Shown piece by piece: positions 45,448-57,674 of a stretch of 64,000 nt of DNA; positions within the stretch are counted from its first letter, which is position 1; each line of letters begins with the position of its first letter. The position numbers were made by a program, and so were the translations under genes. Under the pieces are notes generated by a model. The model made no database searches, was not told the origin of the DNA, and was given only the letters and a program-made list of their open reading frames with translations. Origin of the DNA: Tuctoria greenei (taxonomy: Eukaryota; Streptophyta; Magnoliopsida; Poales; Poaceae); contig JAYESD010000008.1 in assembly GCA_036927565.1 (NCBI GenBank), positions 168,974,922 to 169,038,921 of the forward strand, read 5' to 3'.

Positions 45448-46296
45448 TGTCGGCGGTTGAGAACCGGCAGATCTCCCTACACTGCTAAAGTGATAGGGGA
45501 GTTGATGTTCGGTGTGGGCGCGCGGAGATTCAAGAAGGTGAATTAGAGTTTGACACAGGAGACACAAGAATTTACGTGGTTCGGGCCACCTGAGCGTAAT
45601 ACCCTACTCTACGAGTGTGTTGGTGTTGTATTAGCAGTAAGAGCTTGTCACGAGTGTATGGGGTGCGTGAGCTCGTTCGTGAACGTCCCCGAGTATATCG
45701 TCGGCCTGTCCTTTTATAGTACAAGGGCAGGCCGTTACAATTCGGCCTGGCCCGACATGTGGCCCCGGCGGTTACTAGTATTAATACACGCTTAATTGCT
45801 CTTAATAGCCCTGTAACGGGCTTTGACAGCACCGTTACTGGTGTTATGATCGTCCGATTAAGTGTCATTAATATAGCATTAATGGTACTTAATCGGGTCT
45901 TGAAGTCCTTGGTTCTCCTTTGAAGATCCGGAGCCGTTACAAGGTCTTCCGGAGGTTAGAAGCTGGAGGTCCGACGATTGGACACGTGGCAGCTCCGGAG
46001 CTTGCTGTAGGAAACAGGTAGCTCCGAGGCTACCAGACACGTGTCAGGTCCGGAGCTTCTCTCGGTCTGGGGTTAAGTCCGGAGGTGCCGTTTCGGTACG
46101 TGGCCCGGAGCTTCCCCCTTGTGGGAGGTAGCTCCGGGTTAGTTGTACACGTGGCGACCCAGGGATTAACCATGTTGGAGAAGCGGGTCCGATCATGCCT
46201 GACAAGTGGGCCTCCAAGGGTCTTCAAACCAAGTAGATGGCTTTCCTTTGAGATCTTTGTAACCTCAAGGGGTGTACGGTTTCTAGGGTACCGACA
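45448..46296 (-). repeat. Element C 5' LTR (right)
   Basis: 849 bases, same ends as the left LTR. The - strand TATA box is at 45711-45719 and would start gag-pol transcription leftwards. Confidence 0.93.
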
Positions 46297-47041
46297 CCCC
46301 CCCCACGGCGCGAGGTCCCGTGCGGGCACTCCTCTACGGCACGGTCTCCCGGTGGCACGTCCTCCCCACCACGACGCGAGGTTCGGCGCCCCCCCCCCCC
46401 CCCCCCGTGCATCCACGGCGCGAGGTCCCGCACGGGCTCTCCTCTACGGCACGGTCTTCGGGCGGCGCGTCCTCCCCACCACGGCGCGAGGTTTGGCGGC
46501 GCGAAGTCCCCCGGTGTCCCCTAGATCTGCTTCGTGCTGTGATTTGGCTTTTGCATGGGATATGTACAGATATTTGATCTGATTGTATGATTCCAGAATT
46601 GTTGATGTAAATCCTGTGTTGAATCTTGTTCCCTTGTTAATGTAAATATTGTGTTTGAATCTTGTTTCCTGTGTTGAATCTTGTTTGCTGTTTGGGACTG
46701 GTAGTATCGAGCTTGTAGGGCAGAGAAGACGAGTTCTTTTTTTTTTGTCTGTGGTTGTATTAAAGACGTCGGGACTGAAGTGGCCAACGGTCTTAAAGTT
46801 ATAAATGTCGGTCTGACACCACTGACAGTCATAAAGATAAAGATGTCGGGTTTTTTTCGGCCGACGGCTTTAAACCACTAAAGTCGTCGGGACCGATGAC
46901 TTTAAAGCGATAAAAACGTCAAACATAATTCGACGGCTATGGCCGTCGGTAGGCCGACACTTTTAGTCTATAGTCGTCGGTTACTGTAGCTTACCGACGG
47001 CTATATGACCGACATTTCTTTGCCCGATTTTTGTAGTGAAT

Positions 47042-47484
47042 TGAATTTGATATTATTTTCTAAAATTAATCAGTAAATTACTTTACGAGGTAGGAGTCAT
47101 ACTAGAACTCCAAATTTGGATAGAAGCCCCCCAAGTCATAACGGGGTCTTTGTTTCATAACAACTTGAACTACATATAGTTGTCAAACATTAAATCTGAT
47201 GGGTCAGCCCTAAGAAACATAAGAGTTATGCCACATTGGTAGTACCAATTGCAGATCTCGACGTTCTTGGAGGTCAAAAGCAGGAATTTTTTCGAAATAG
47301 TATTATCCATTTAGAATATCATAGAATAGGGTAACCATTTGAATCAATTGCAAATATAGGTACATGTCACCTGGTGGCCCGAAGGATTTTTTTTCATAGA
47401 TGACCTGCCAGCCACCAGATGGATCATCCAGAATGGGTTCAAGTGCAGCTTTTTATCCACTTAAACCCCTAGCGGATGTAACAA
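47042..47484. other. Unassigned spacer between CACTA-II and the copia fragment
   Basis: No recognisable coding or terminal repeat. It is probably older repeat DNA that received CACTA-II. Confidence 0.4.
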
Positions 47485-48208
47485 TGTTGGAATCGAGCTC
47501 GTCACACTATCGACTTCGGTGAACTTGATCGCCGAGTTCTTGTCAGACGAACTCATTCTGTCGTCTGGAGCAGAACAGAGACAAGAGAGGAGTGAACTCG
47601 CAGTTTTTGCAGGCGATTCTTATTCTATTGATCATGGACTGATTTATAGAGGATTACAACACCCACTACACACACAATGATCGTCTTGATCTGATCTTTT
47701 AGCCACATGCGACAATCTGCATGACCAGGCTCGTACGCCGTAAGCTTCGGTCAGGCACGCACACGAACTGGACTGAAAACGACTAAGTCCTTAACGGACA
47801 GTAACTAAACACACACACATGACTCATTCTACGCTTGAACAGAAGTAACTTGACACTTCACCCCCTTACTCTTGTTCTCCTGGAACGATCTTCATCCTCT
47901 GATGAGATTCCACGAATTTTATTCTTGGTAATGCCTTGGTCAGGACATCTGCTGCCAATTGTTAATGAGGTCCGTTGTGCATCAGCTACACTTTGTTATC
48001 TTTGACACAGTCTCTGATGAAGTGAAACTTGGGGTCTATATGCTTCACAAGTTCATGGGGTTCTTGCTAAGCTCGATTGCAGCTTGGTTATCAACCCATA
48101 GTGAAAACTTATTTGGTTCTTGACCCAATACTTCTGCATGTAATCTGCTGAGCCAAATACCTTGACATACCCCTGCAATGGCCGCAATGTATTCGGCTTC
48201 ACATGAGG
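47485..48208 (-). mobile_element. Ty1/copia 3' fragment, truncated
   Basis: 3' LTR 47485-47855 (TGTTGGAATC..AACTTGACA, 371 bases). A - strand PPT (AAGGGGGTGAAG) follows at 47856-47868, then the RNase H end of copia pol. The 5' two thirds and the other LTR are missing. The sequence switches to gypsy element E at about 48208. Confidence 0.8.
47870..48208 (-). pseudogene. Copia RNase H C-terminus
   Basis: The - strand reads SCEAEYIAAIAGVCQGIWLS and PNKFSLWVDNQAAIELSKNP, the hallmark end of copia pol, then a frameshift and KIVPGEQE-like tail remnants. The fragment starts abruptly at the CEAEY motif. Confidence 0.8.
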
Positions 48209-49244
48209 TAATAATTTTAAATTATACATTGCTGCTCAAGAGAATGTTGTAGGTGCGGTTATGACGCAAGAAGATGGTGGAAAGGAATTTGCAGTTGCTT
48301 ACGTGAGCCGACGATTACTGGATGCTAAGACAAGGTATTTATTTATTGAAAAGTTATGCTTCTCTTTACATCATGCATGTGCTAAATTTCGATATTATGT
48401 ATTTTCTAGTGCATGCATAGTAGCATGTCAGTATGATGTGACAAAATATATGCTGCAAAACCGATCTTTAGTGGGAGACTGGGGAAATGGGTATATTCTT
48501 TATTTGAATACAATTTGAAATGGGCATATCCTTAGTGGTTTAATACATTTGTTGATATGGGAGTGAGAAGCATAGAAGCTTTTGGGGACTCAAAATTAGT
48601 TGTGCAACAAATAAATGGGAACAGCCAATGTTTAGATGGAGTACTGAATCAGTACCGTGAAAGGTGTGTAGATATTATAAGAAAATTGGAATATTTTTGT
48701 ATTGTTCATGTACCTAGGGAGAGTAATTTGAGGGCTAATTCGTTAGCGCAACAAGCTTCAGTTATGGAGTCAAGCTAGGAAAATTTTAATTAAAGCAAGA
48801 CCAGTGTTACATATAGTTTCAGATATCCAGGAGGATCATAATAAGCCAAAAGTGATGAAATTACGATGAATGATTGGAGGCATGTTTTAGTTGAATATAT
48901 AAAAAATCCTACTTGTAGAAATAGAAAGGTTCGGCGTCAAGCATTGTAAAATACTTTGATAAATGATGAATTATATCGCCGAACCACAGATGGTCTATTG
49001 CTAAAATGCTTAGGAGAGGAGCTGACTAAATTAGCAATGGGAGAGGTACATGAGCGCATGTGCGGCACGCATCAGTCAGCCCAAAAGATGGAGTAGATGT
49101 CAAAAAGAGCATGTTTCTATTGGACGACTATGCTAAATGATTGTTTTAGATATTACAAAGGATGTGAGGCTTGTCAAAAATTCGGGAATATACAATTGGC
49201 CTCATCTAGCATATTACATCCTATTATAAAGTCGTGGTCATTCA
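48209..49244 (+). pseudogene. Element E RNase H and integrase zinc domain
   Basis: Reads LYIAAQENVVGAVMTQEDGG, AYVSRRLLDAKTRYLFIEKL, then RNase H (SIEAFGDSKLVVQQINGNSQ; VHVPRESNLRANSLAQQASV) and the integrase H/C motif (HERMCGTHQSAQKM..KGCEACQKFGNIQL). Several stops and frameshifts (for example 48516, 48776, 48947). Confidence 0.75.
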
Positions 49245-49638
49245 GGATGTGTTTGGTTTGGAGACAAAGTGGGTTGGGTCGGATCCATCCCACTTTTCAA
49301 GGATGGGATGGCTCCATTTTTTGTTTGTTTGAAGGGATGGGATGGTTCCCGTTTTTTATTTGCTTTGAAGGATGACGTGGGTTGGAATGATCCCATCTCT
49401 TATTTGTATTATGGGATGGGCAGATGCTTGTGAGGATGATATGGGATAGAGTGGTGACTAGCACACACGTAGCGGAGGTGGGATGGACTCATCCCTATGT
49501 TTTTTAAGAGATGAGTTTGTCCCGCATCTGAGGGAATATTCCTCGTTGAGGGATGACTTCATCGCATCTGTCTCCAAACCAAATAATAGAAAAGTGGGAT
49601 CGTCCCGTCCCACTATATCCCTCAAACTAAACACACCC
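49245..49638. mobile_element. MITE in element E integrase, 394 bases
   Basis: Ends GGATGTGTTTGGTTTG and (reverse complement) GGGTGTGTTTAGTTTG, with GGGATGGG-rich subterminal parts. Taking out the MITE plus one copy of a 3-base flank (TCA/ACA) restores the integrase reading SFRGWGLDF. This favours a PIF/Harbinger (Tourist)-type MITE; a hAT-type element is less likely. Confidence 0.7.
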
Positions 49639-50054
49639 ACAGAGGATGGGGTCTAGATTTTATTGATGAGATACATCCCTCATCATCGGGAGGGCATCGT
49701 TTCGTTTTGGTTGCAGCTGATTATTTTACTAAGTGGACAGAGGTTGTCCCGGTGAAGAATAATATGACTCACACAGAGATAATCAGATTTGTATTGGAAC
49801 ATATTGTGTATAGATTTGGCATTCCACAAACATTGACTACGGATCAGAGAGCTTCTTTCAAGTCTCATCAATTTAGAGAATTCGCCAAGTCACTTAGGAT
49901 CAAGTTGTTAAACTCATCGCCATATTATGCTCAAGCTAATGGATAGGCCGAGGCTAGCAACAAAATTTTCATTGGGTTGATCAAGAAAAAGATAAAAGAA
50001 AATTCGAGGAGATGGCATGAGGTGTTGTCCGGAGCGCTATGGGCTCATAGGATT
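49639..50054 (+). pseudogene. Element E integrase core, left part
   Basis: GWGLDFIDE carries the first catalytic Asp, and VAADYFTKWTEVVPVKNNMT and FGIPQTLTTDQRASF follow (second Asp). NG*AEASNKIFIG has a TAG at about 49945 in place of Gln before the Ala-Glu of the third acidic site. It breaks off at AHRI where element D is inserted. Confidence 0.8.
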
Positions 50055-50929
50055 TGTCAGTGTGGCAGATCTCCCGATACTACTGTTGGTAGATTACGGA
50101 GTTGTAGTTCGGTAATGGGCGCGCAGAGATTCAAAAAGGTGAATGACAAGTAGACACAGAGATTTACGTGGTTCGGGCCGCCTGAGCATAATACCCTACT
50201 CCACGGGGTGTGTTGGTGTTGTATTGAGCGCGTGAGTCTAGAAGAAGCTCCAGAAGAAGAAGCTCGTCTAGGTCAGGGAGTCCAAAAGAGGTCTAGAGCC
50301 GTCCCTTGTGTATCGTCAACCAATCCTTTTATAGTACAAGAACTGGTCGTTACACCGTTAGACTCACCCGACATGTGACCCCGGCGGTTACACATGCTTG
50401 ATATACAACTAATGAGGTTAATTACCCTTAATAGCCTGGTAACGGGCCTTAACAGTGCCGTTACTGGTATTAAGGGCCATCCGATTGTGTGTCATTAATA
50501 TGGCATTAATGAAACTTAATCGGGTCTTGAAGTCTTTGATTGCTCCTTGAAGGTCCGGAGCCGTTGGGGGTCCACCAGCCTGATTGTTGAAGTTGAAGGT
50601 CTGGCAGTTCTGCCACGTGGCAGCTCCGGAGCTTACCGTCATGGACGGGTAGGTCCGGTGTTGTTGGACACGTGTCGGTACTGGAGCTTCCCTTTGTCTG
50701 GGGTTAGGTCCGGGGATGCCATACCGGTATCTAGTCCAGAGCTTTCCCATGCGTGGGCGATAGCTCCGGTCTTATGATACACGTGGCGGCCCTGAGACTA
50801 ACCATGTTAGGGAAGCAGGTCCGATTACACCTGACATGTGGGGCCTTCGGAGGTCTTCAAATCTGGTAGATGGAGTTTCCTTGTGATCTTTGCAATCTCA
50901 AGGGGTATCCGGTACATAGTGTACCGACA
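50055..50929 (-). repeat. Element D 3' LTR (left)
   Basis: Begins TGTCAGTGTGG and ends GTACCGACA. A - strand TATA box (CTATAAAAGG) lies near 50329-50338. The PPT follows on the inner side (50930-50948). Confidence 0.88.
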
Positions 50930-51467
50930 GTGGCCCCCTGGGCCCACCTCTGGGAGAGACCTTTTGGATGAAGTCATACTGCCGGAGGTGGGTCCATTCT
51001 TCAGTTTTTGAGTCGTGTCTTCAAGGGTCTTCAGACGTGCCGTTGGTGATAGTTCGTAGTTAAACCACCGCCGTGTAGCATATCCTGGATGCGGCAGGTG
51101 AGATCTCAGCGTGCGGATCTCACGCAATTGAAGGTCGCTGGTTCCCGATACGAAAATCGTATCGGTTTTGCGCGCCCTGTCAGGCCGCCGCCTTCGGGTT
51201 TCCCGCCTTTCATGATGACAACTGTTTGCCTGGGGTAAGGACCTCGACTTGATCGTCGGGGTGGCCCCAGGCCCCCTTATCATTGGCAGGGTGAAGTTTT
51301 TGACTGGTATCATCGGCTCCTCTGTGGTTTCCGTCCAAGCGTCGCGGGGGCTTACTTAAGAAGGAAAGCAAGCACCGTTTGGGGGTTCTTTATGCCTTTC
51401 ATTCGAACTTGCGCTCAAACCCTCCAAACTTTCGCTTGTTTTCCATCTCTTGCCCCGTTGTGTCGCG

Positions 51468-54400
51468 ATGGAGTTGGGTCTCCGCCATAGCCGACTGAAG
51501 ACCGACGGTGATTTGAAGAAGGTCCGGGCCCTCATGGTGTGATCCCCTGACTTCTTCAACCACTTGGTCCGTGCCGGCAAGCTTCCGTTCGAGAAGGAAC
51601 ACGCCAGCAACATGGTGTACTTCTCCGCGTACACCATGGTGGGACTGATCCCACCTTTCTCCTCTTTTTTCTTGATGCTGGTAGACTAATATGGTCTGCA
51701 GCTGTACCACCTTGGCCCCCACTCCATTCTCTTGGTGTCGATCTTTGTCCACTTCTGCGAGATGTGGGTGGGCATTCCCCCCTGCGTTGAGCTCTTCAGC
51801 ACCTTCTTCACTGTTCAGACTACCGGCAAGAGTGACGAGTACCTTGGCTTCTATTATTTTGTGAAGCGCAAGAAGTGCTCGTACAAGTACTTGCGGTCGT
51901 TCCCTTCTGGGAAGTGGGATGACTGGAAGAAGGATTGGATTGTCATCAGGGTGGAGGAGCACAAGAAGCTGGAGTTGCCGGAAGGCCTCCCCAACATCGA
52001 CACTGCAGTTTGGAGTGAAGCTCCGGTGTTGTCGGACGCCTTCAACCCTGCTCTGACCAAGATCCGCCAGTGCGTGGAAGGAGGGGTGACTCCTCAGGTG
52101 GTGTTTTGCAACTTCCTAACCAACAGGTGGGCTCCGCTGAAGAAGAGGGAGAATCTTGCTTGGGCCCTCAACAGTATGCTGGACGACGACCGGATCGAGA
52201 CCGGTTTGAAGTCCAACATGGAGGGTGCAACTTTGGAGTTCCATCTCAAGAAGTTCCAGCACGGCATCAACGTCGAGGGTGATGACTTGGCTCCGCCGGC
52301 CGCTTTCCTCCCTCTGAACATGGAGGCAGAGTTCAGCAGGGAGCTCCGGTGGACGATGCCGGTGCTTGACGACCTTGGTGTTGTTGAGAGGCGTTCGACC
52401 ACTGGGTTGGCGATCTCTGGAGCTCCTGAAGGCAGATCTGCTCCAGCCCAAAAGCCAAGAACCGAAGTCATAGGCAAGGGCAAGGAGTTGGTCGAGCCCT
52501 CCAGTCGTAAAAGGAAGCTGAAGCATGCCGACAGAAGGTCCGTCAGGCCTGCTTCTTCCATGGCGGCTCCTTCTCCCTAGAGGGGGAAGTCTTCAATGGC
52601 GGCATATACTCCAGCAGCGGCATCTTCCCGGGGTGCTAGCTCCTGCCAAGTGACTCCAGTAACAGGGCCAGCTGAGGGCTCTGGGTCCGGAGGTCCTTCT
52701 CGGTCGAGGGGGGCCTCGACCAAGGCAACGCTGATAGCAGCAGCAAGCTCCGGGGGACCTTCTGGGACTACCACGCCAGTGGCAGCTGGGGCCAGTCCAG
52801 AGCATCCGAAAAAGAGGTTCCGTGCTAATTGGTGTGGAAGCCTTCCAAGGTAATTTTTTATTTTATTTTGAGTTTCTTCATCCTTCATCCACAGCGTGCC
52901 TAAGAAAAGGGTTGAAGCTCCGGTCCCTGCAGCAGCGGTTGAGGCTGTGGAGGCTAAAGCTCCGGCTCCAATTCCAGTGCCGCCCCAAGGGGTGGTTGAG
53001 GCTGTGGGAGCCCCGATGCTAGCTGTCGTGGTCTTGGACCTCGACTCATCCCCAGAAGCTCCCGTGGTAGCATCAGACAACAGGAATGAAGATGTACCAG
53101 TGGTACCAGCCCTGGAGGTTGAAGCTCCGGGCTTGGATGCTGAGATGTTGGACGCTCTGGCCACAGAGCCGGAGGTAGCTGCGATTCCAGCCCTAGAGCC
53201 AGATGTTATTGAAGCCCCGGCAGTTGATCTGGTGGTTGATGAAGCTCTGGCACTTGAGCCGGTTGTTGAGGAAGATCCAGCGGTAGAGCCGGTTGCTGCA
53301 GAAGTTCCGGCTGTAGAGCCGGTCGTCGAAGAGGTTCTGGTGTCCGAGCCAGTTGTTGAGGAGGTGTCAGCGCCTGAGCCCATGATGGTCGAAGCGCCAG
53401 CGCCTGAGCCCATGATGGTCGAAGCGTCAGCACCTGGGCCAGCGGCGGAGGAGGCGCTTGTGACGGAGCCGGAAGTAGCTTCTACTCCGACCGAACCTTC
53501 AACACCTGCTCCGGAAGTGATGATCCCGGAGGTGCCCGCTGCTGAGCCAGGGTGCCAAGATGAAGCTGCTGGCCCCCCGCCTGAGGGGCCAGTTGTTGAT
53601 GACCTGGTGGCGGGACCTTCGGAGCCAATTCCGGAGGTCGGAACATCTGCTGTAGGACCTTCCTCGGTGGCGGCCGAGACTATCCCAAAGGACGGCCCTA
53701 GTGCCGTGGAAGCTTAGGGGACCGCTCTTGTAGAGTGGGACCCAATTTTTGTCACTGAAGATCTGCTGGAGCCAGTGGCGAGGACCCCGGCAGGTCCGGA
53801 CCCGATCCCTCTATCGTTGTCTATTGACAACGCCTGCTCCAGTCTTTGCCAGGTACAGTTGGATTTCTACCACGATAGCAAGTACCTCGAGGACGAGCGC
53901 CAAACTCTTAGGAGGTGGCGCAACCAGCTCCATTTCGAGACCAAGCTGGCGTAGTCGAGGCTGGATGATGACAAGGAGTGGGTGCAGAGGGAGAAGGTCC
54001 GCCTGTAATACTAGGGTAAGCTGTTGGATGAGAGGGAAAGCATGATGCGATCCCTCGACAACTAGTCTTGGGCCATCTAAGAGCAGGCCAAAGCTGCTAA
54101 TAGCGCAGCGAATGATCGCCAGGAGAGGCTCTCCGCCATCCACGCTAGTCTCGCCAAGCGCCGAGAGGCTCTTGAGGCGCGGGAGAGAAAGCTCGAAGAT
54201 GAAGAGCAAAAACTCCTGGAGCTACGGGATGACCTCGTGAAGAGGGAGGAAGAGCTTGTCCAAAAGACAGCTCTGGCTGACAAGAGCCTCGTAGAGCTCA
54301 CCAAGAAATTGGAGGAGCGCTGCAAGGAAGAGGAGAAGAAGGCCTGGGAGCGAGGGCAAGATCTCTACAAACAGGAGAATGCCGTCGCCGCCAGGGAGAA

Positions 54401-54962
54401 GAAAGTGCGGGGCCGAGAGAAGGATTTGGTCAACTGCTGGAACGAGATCCACCTCCGGGAGGAAGAGCTCAATAGACTCGAAAGGCAGGTTGCTAAAAAG
54501 ATTCAACAGAATACCAAAGAGGTGGAGCGTCTTGCTCGGGAGAACTCGGAGCTTGCGGCGGCCAAAAGATCGTTGGAGGAGATGCGAAGCGCAAGGGCTA
54601 CAGTGTCCCAACAAGTTTGGGACTTCCTGGGCAAAGCCAACGACGCGTTGACGCCAATGGGCTTTAGTCCCGTGCGTCCGGATGATCCGGAGCCAGAGCT
54701 GGACCAGGCATTGGAGGCGCTGAGTTCAACAGGCAACAAGCTCACCAAGATGGGCGATGTTATCGCGGACCAGCTGGAAACTGAGGGACAGTCCCTGGCG
54801 AAGAACACCGCAGAGTTCATGCTGACGTGCTACACCAGCCGGGACCATCAATTCCCTCTGTACCCGGTGCTTGAAGGCCCCATCGAAGAAGAGGGTGAAG
54901 CCGCCCGAGCCAGCGTGTCGGGGGTTGCCCAGAAGGTCGCCCAGTTCTTCCACAGGGTCTAG
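51468..54962 (+). pseudogene. Antisense additional gene (aORF) of element D
   Basis: Exon 1 51468-52849 and exon 2 52895-54962, with the same splice junctions as C (CCA AG | C GTG). Exon 1 shows IFVHFCEMWVGIPPCVELFS and KKCSYKYLRSFPSGKWDDWK in frame where C has lost one base. Exon 2 has the acidic PAVEPVVEE repeats (53150-53460) and the coiled coil (54130-54620), ending AQKVAQFFHRV. Stops: TGA 51539, TAA 51687, TAG at 52578, 53715 and 53953, and others near 54006-54080. The apparent intron is only 45 bases, short for a plant. Confidence 0.8.
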
Positions 54963-56279
54963 GACCATCTCTTTGTAGCTCCCACTTGTATTCTCTCTTC
55001 TTCTTCTCCAAATTTGTAATCTCTTGTCTCCAGATGAATGAAATCCAAATTTTTTGTGAATTTCATTTTTTGTCTTCAACACCTTTGTCTCACTTGGCCC
55101 CCTGGTAGATGTACACAATTTTATTGTGAACATGTACCAAGAGGATGTAACAGTTGTTGAACACTTGTGTGCTTCGAACTTGTAGAATGTTTGTTCGGAG
55201 TTTTTGATAGTGTAGGCCCCCTGAGGTTGTCGGAGCTTAGTGGCTCCGGCATTGACCATCGTCAGAGCTTAGTAGCTCCGGCAGTAGTCTCCATCAACGC
55301 GTAGAGCATCGACGGTTAGCCCTCCGGGGTGTTGGAACTTGGTAGCTCCGGCAGTGACCTCTGTCAACACGTGGTGTATCGATAGCAGACTCCACTATAG
55401 AGTCTTTCCACCATATTTTCTTCACGTTGACGGCTTTCCCCCTAGCTTTACTAGAGCTGAGTGGCTCCAGCGACGCTCGATGTCAATGTTTGAACATCTA
55501 CCACAAGCCGCCTAGAGGATGTCGGAGTTTTGGCAGCTCCGGCTTCATTCACCATCATCATGAAATATTTATTTTTCCTGCACACTGAAGTCAAGAAAAA
55601 CATTAAAATCTGCTTCCTATCTATAACTTCATTGCGGCTTACTATTCCCGAGAAAGTTTTAGGTCGAACACAATTCTAAATACAATCAAGGGCGCCGTCT
55701 TGTTTCCTTCAGGCCCGATCTTTTCTGGACACGCCTTACTTCGGCCTGTCGGGGTGTAGATAGAGTGACGTACTTAGGGTGCATGACCAGGCTAAGTCGA
55801 TAGCACACTCCGGCCCTAGATTGGCTTGGCGGCATTCAGACGAGTAGACCATCCACAATATTTGGACCCGGAAGAATAGACAATGCAACTCGAATTGTAC
55901 ATGAATTGGTCGAGCTAAAGTTTCTAAGAACTGCACAACTTTGTTATAGACAAGAAAGAGAAAAATAAAAAATATTGAGCCTGTACAAAGTAAATGCACG
56001 TGGAGTCTGTTTTCACATAATGATGTCTTTCATTATAGGTCCGGGGTACAGGGGAAACAAGTACACTCTTAGGGTACGGAACCAGGCTAAGTGTGTTTCG
56101 TTTCTCGTTTGACCCAAGGTAGCTAGCTACACTTTTAGTTCTGAGACTGTGAAAAGTGTTGCATGGACATTGCGGACCTAACGGGGTAGGTCCGGCTGCC
56201 CTCCCGGAGGAGCTACCTGACTCTTTACAATGACTCTATAACATACATCACATGTAATTACAGACTCACCTCCGTGATA
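54963..56279. other. Element D spacer between convergent antisense gene and pol
   Basis: Parallel to 38192-39480 of C: TGAATGAAAT (about 55033), GCTCCGGCA repeats (55220-55420), and CTTAGGGT..ACCAGGCTAAG twice. No protein frame recognised. Confidence 0.65.
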
Positions 56280-57660
56280 TTAAGCGTAGAACTTACAGAG
56301 GTGCTCAATGTTCCAAGGATTCGGGAGAGGTGTCCCATCCTCGGTTGCCAGGTGAATGCATTCGGGACGGGATACTTTGATCACTCGGAAGGGTCCCTCC
56401 CAGCTGGGGGAGAGTTTGTTTAACCCTTCTCTGGATTGTATTCTCCGTAGCACCAGATCGCCTTCCTCGAGCTGTCGGTTGTGAACATGCCATTGATGAT
56501 AGCACCGAAGAGCTTGGCGGTATCGGACATTCTGAACAGCTGCTCGACACCTTCCCTCTTCAAGGAGGTCAAGGTCTTCACGCTGGAGTTGGTCCTGCAT
56601 GGCTTCGTCGAAGGTCCGGACCCGGAGCGATCCCAAGGTGATTTCTGGAGGAAGGACTGCTTCAGCTCCGTACACCAGGAAGAAGGGTGTCTCTCCAGTT
56701 GACCGGTTTGGAGTTGTCCTATTGGCCCATAGAGTGGGCAGAAGCTCTTCGATCCAATTGGATCCATGTTTTTTCAGGCGCTCATATGTGCGCGTCTTGA
56801 GTCCTTTCAAGATTTTTGCATTTGCTCTCTCGGCTTGGCCATTGCTTGCCGGGTGAGCTACAGAAGCGTAGCTGACTTGGATGCCGAGGTCTTCACAGTA
56901 TCCTTGGAAAGCAAAGCTTGTAAATTGGGTCCCATTGTCTGTTATGATTTTGTTTGGGATTCCAAATCTGCATACGATGGACTATAAGAAGTTGATAGCT
57001 GATTGCTTGTTTATTATCACAACTGGAGTTGCTTCCGACCATTTGGTGAATTTGTCAATGGCCACATAGAGTAACTTGTAACATCCGACGGCTCTTGGGA
57101 AAGGTCCCAAGATGTCCATCCCCCACACAGCGAAAGGCCATGTAGGAGGTATCATTTGTAGAGGCTGAGCCGGTGTGTGAATTTGCTTTGCATGGAACTG
57201 GTGTGCTTCGCATTTCTTCACCAGCTTAGTTGCATCCTGGAGCGCTGTAGGCCAGTAGAAGCCATGCCGGAAGGCTTTACCCACCAGCGTGTGGGAAGAC
57301 ACGTGGTTCCCACACTCGCCTCCATGGATTTCTGCGAGGAGCTCGCAGCCTTCTTCCCTTCTGATGCACTGCATTAGGACGTCGTTGGCACCGCGCTGGT
57401 AAAGATCCCCTTCTACCAGCGTGTATCTTTTAGCCAATCTGACTATCCAGTTAGCGAATACATCATCGTCAGGAAGGATATTGTCTTTCAAGTAGCTCCG
57501 GATCTCCGAGATCCATGCATTGGAGCTAGCTTGAGCATTTGAGTCTTGTGCTGGGTTGCTTGGAGCTTCCGGCACCACCTACAACCCTTGATGGCTGCCA
57601 TGGTAACAGGGCTATCGGGACCGCCAGCTTCGGGATGCTGGTCTTGCCCCCTTCGCTCAG
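56280..57660 (-). pseudogene. Element D integrase
   Basis: The zinc domain (GGECGNHVSS..CEAHQFHAKQ, one Cys changed to His), WGMDILGPF and FTKWSEATPVVIINKQSAIN are open in 56982-57578. TAG at 56982 (C has Gln) cuts the core. TDNGTQF and NGQAERANAK follow, then an open C-terminal part (56280-56810) with LNKLSPSWEGPFRVIKVSRP. Confidence 0.8.
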
Positions 57661-57674
57661 TTCGGCAGGCTAAG

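Larger units (their letters stand above)
33318..46296 (-). mobile_element. Element C: near-complete Tat-type Ty3/gypsy element
   Basis: Two 849-base LTRs (33318-34166, 45448-46296) begin TGTCGGCGG and end GGTACCGACA. The 5-base target duplication CCCCC lies at 33313-33317 and 46297-46301. On the - strand: primer site, gag, protease, RT, RNase H, integrase. On the + strand, between the left LTR and the end of pol: an intron-containing extra gene. I counted about 22 LTR differences by eye (roughly 97 percent identity), mostly transitions, so this is a fairly young insertion. Pol has stops and small deletions, so the copy is probably inactive. Confidence 0.93.
32638..47038. mobile_element. CACTA-II: small non-autonomous CACTA element, split by element C
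   Basis: Ends CACTACAAGAATCTGACAAA and (reverse complement of the right end) CACTACAAAAATCGGGCAAA. Target duplication AAT at 32635-32637 and 47039-47041. Subterminal regions (32660-32920, 46760-47030) are full of CCGTCGG/CCGACGG motifs. Without element C it is about 1.4 kb. Its GC-rich interior (32920-33317, 46297-46530) repeats GGCGCGAGGTCCC-like units and codes for nothing recognisable. Confidence 0.88.

Noticed and set aside
45550..45795. + strand frame within the C LTRs (81 codons, also at 33541)
   Set aside because: It lies wholly in LTR sequence, has no domain, and is opposed to the LTR TATA box direction.
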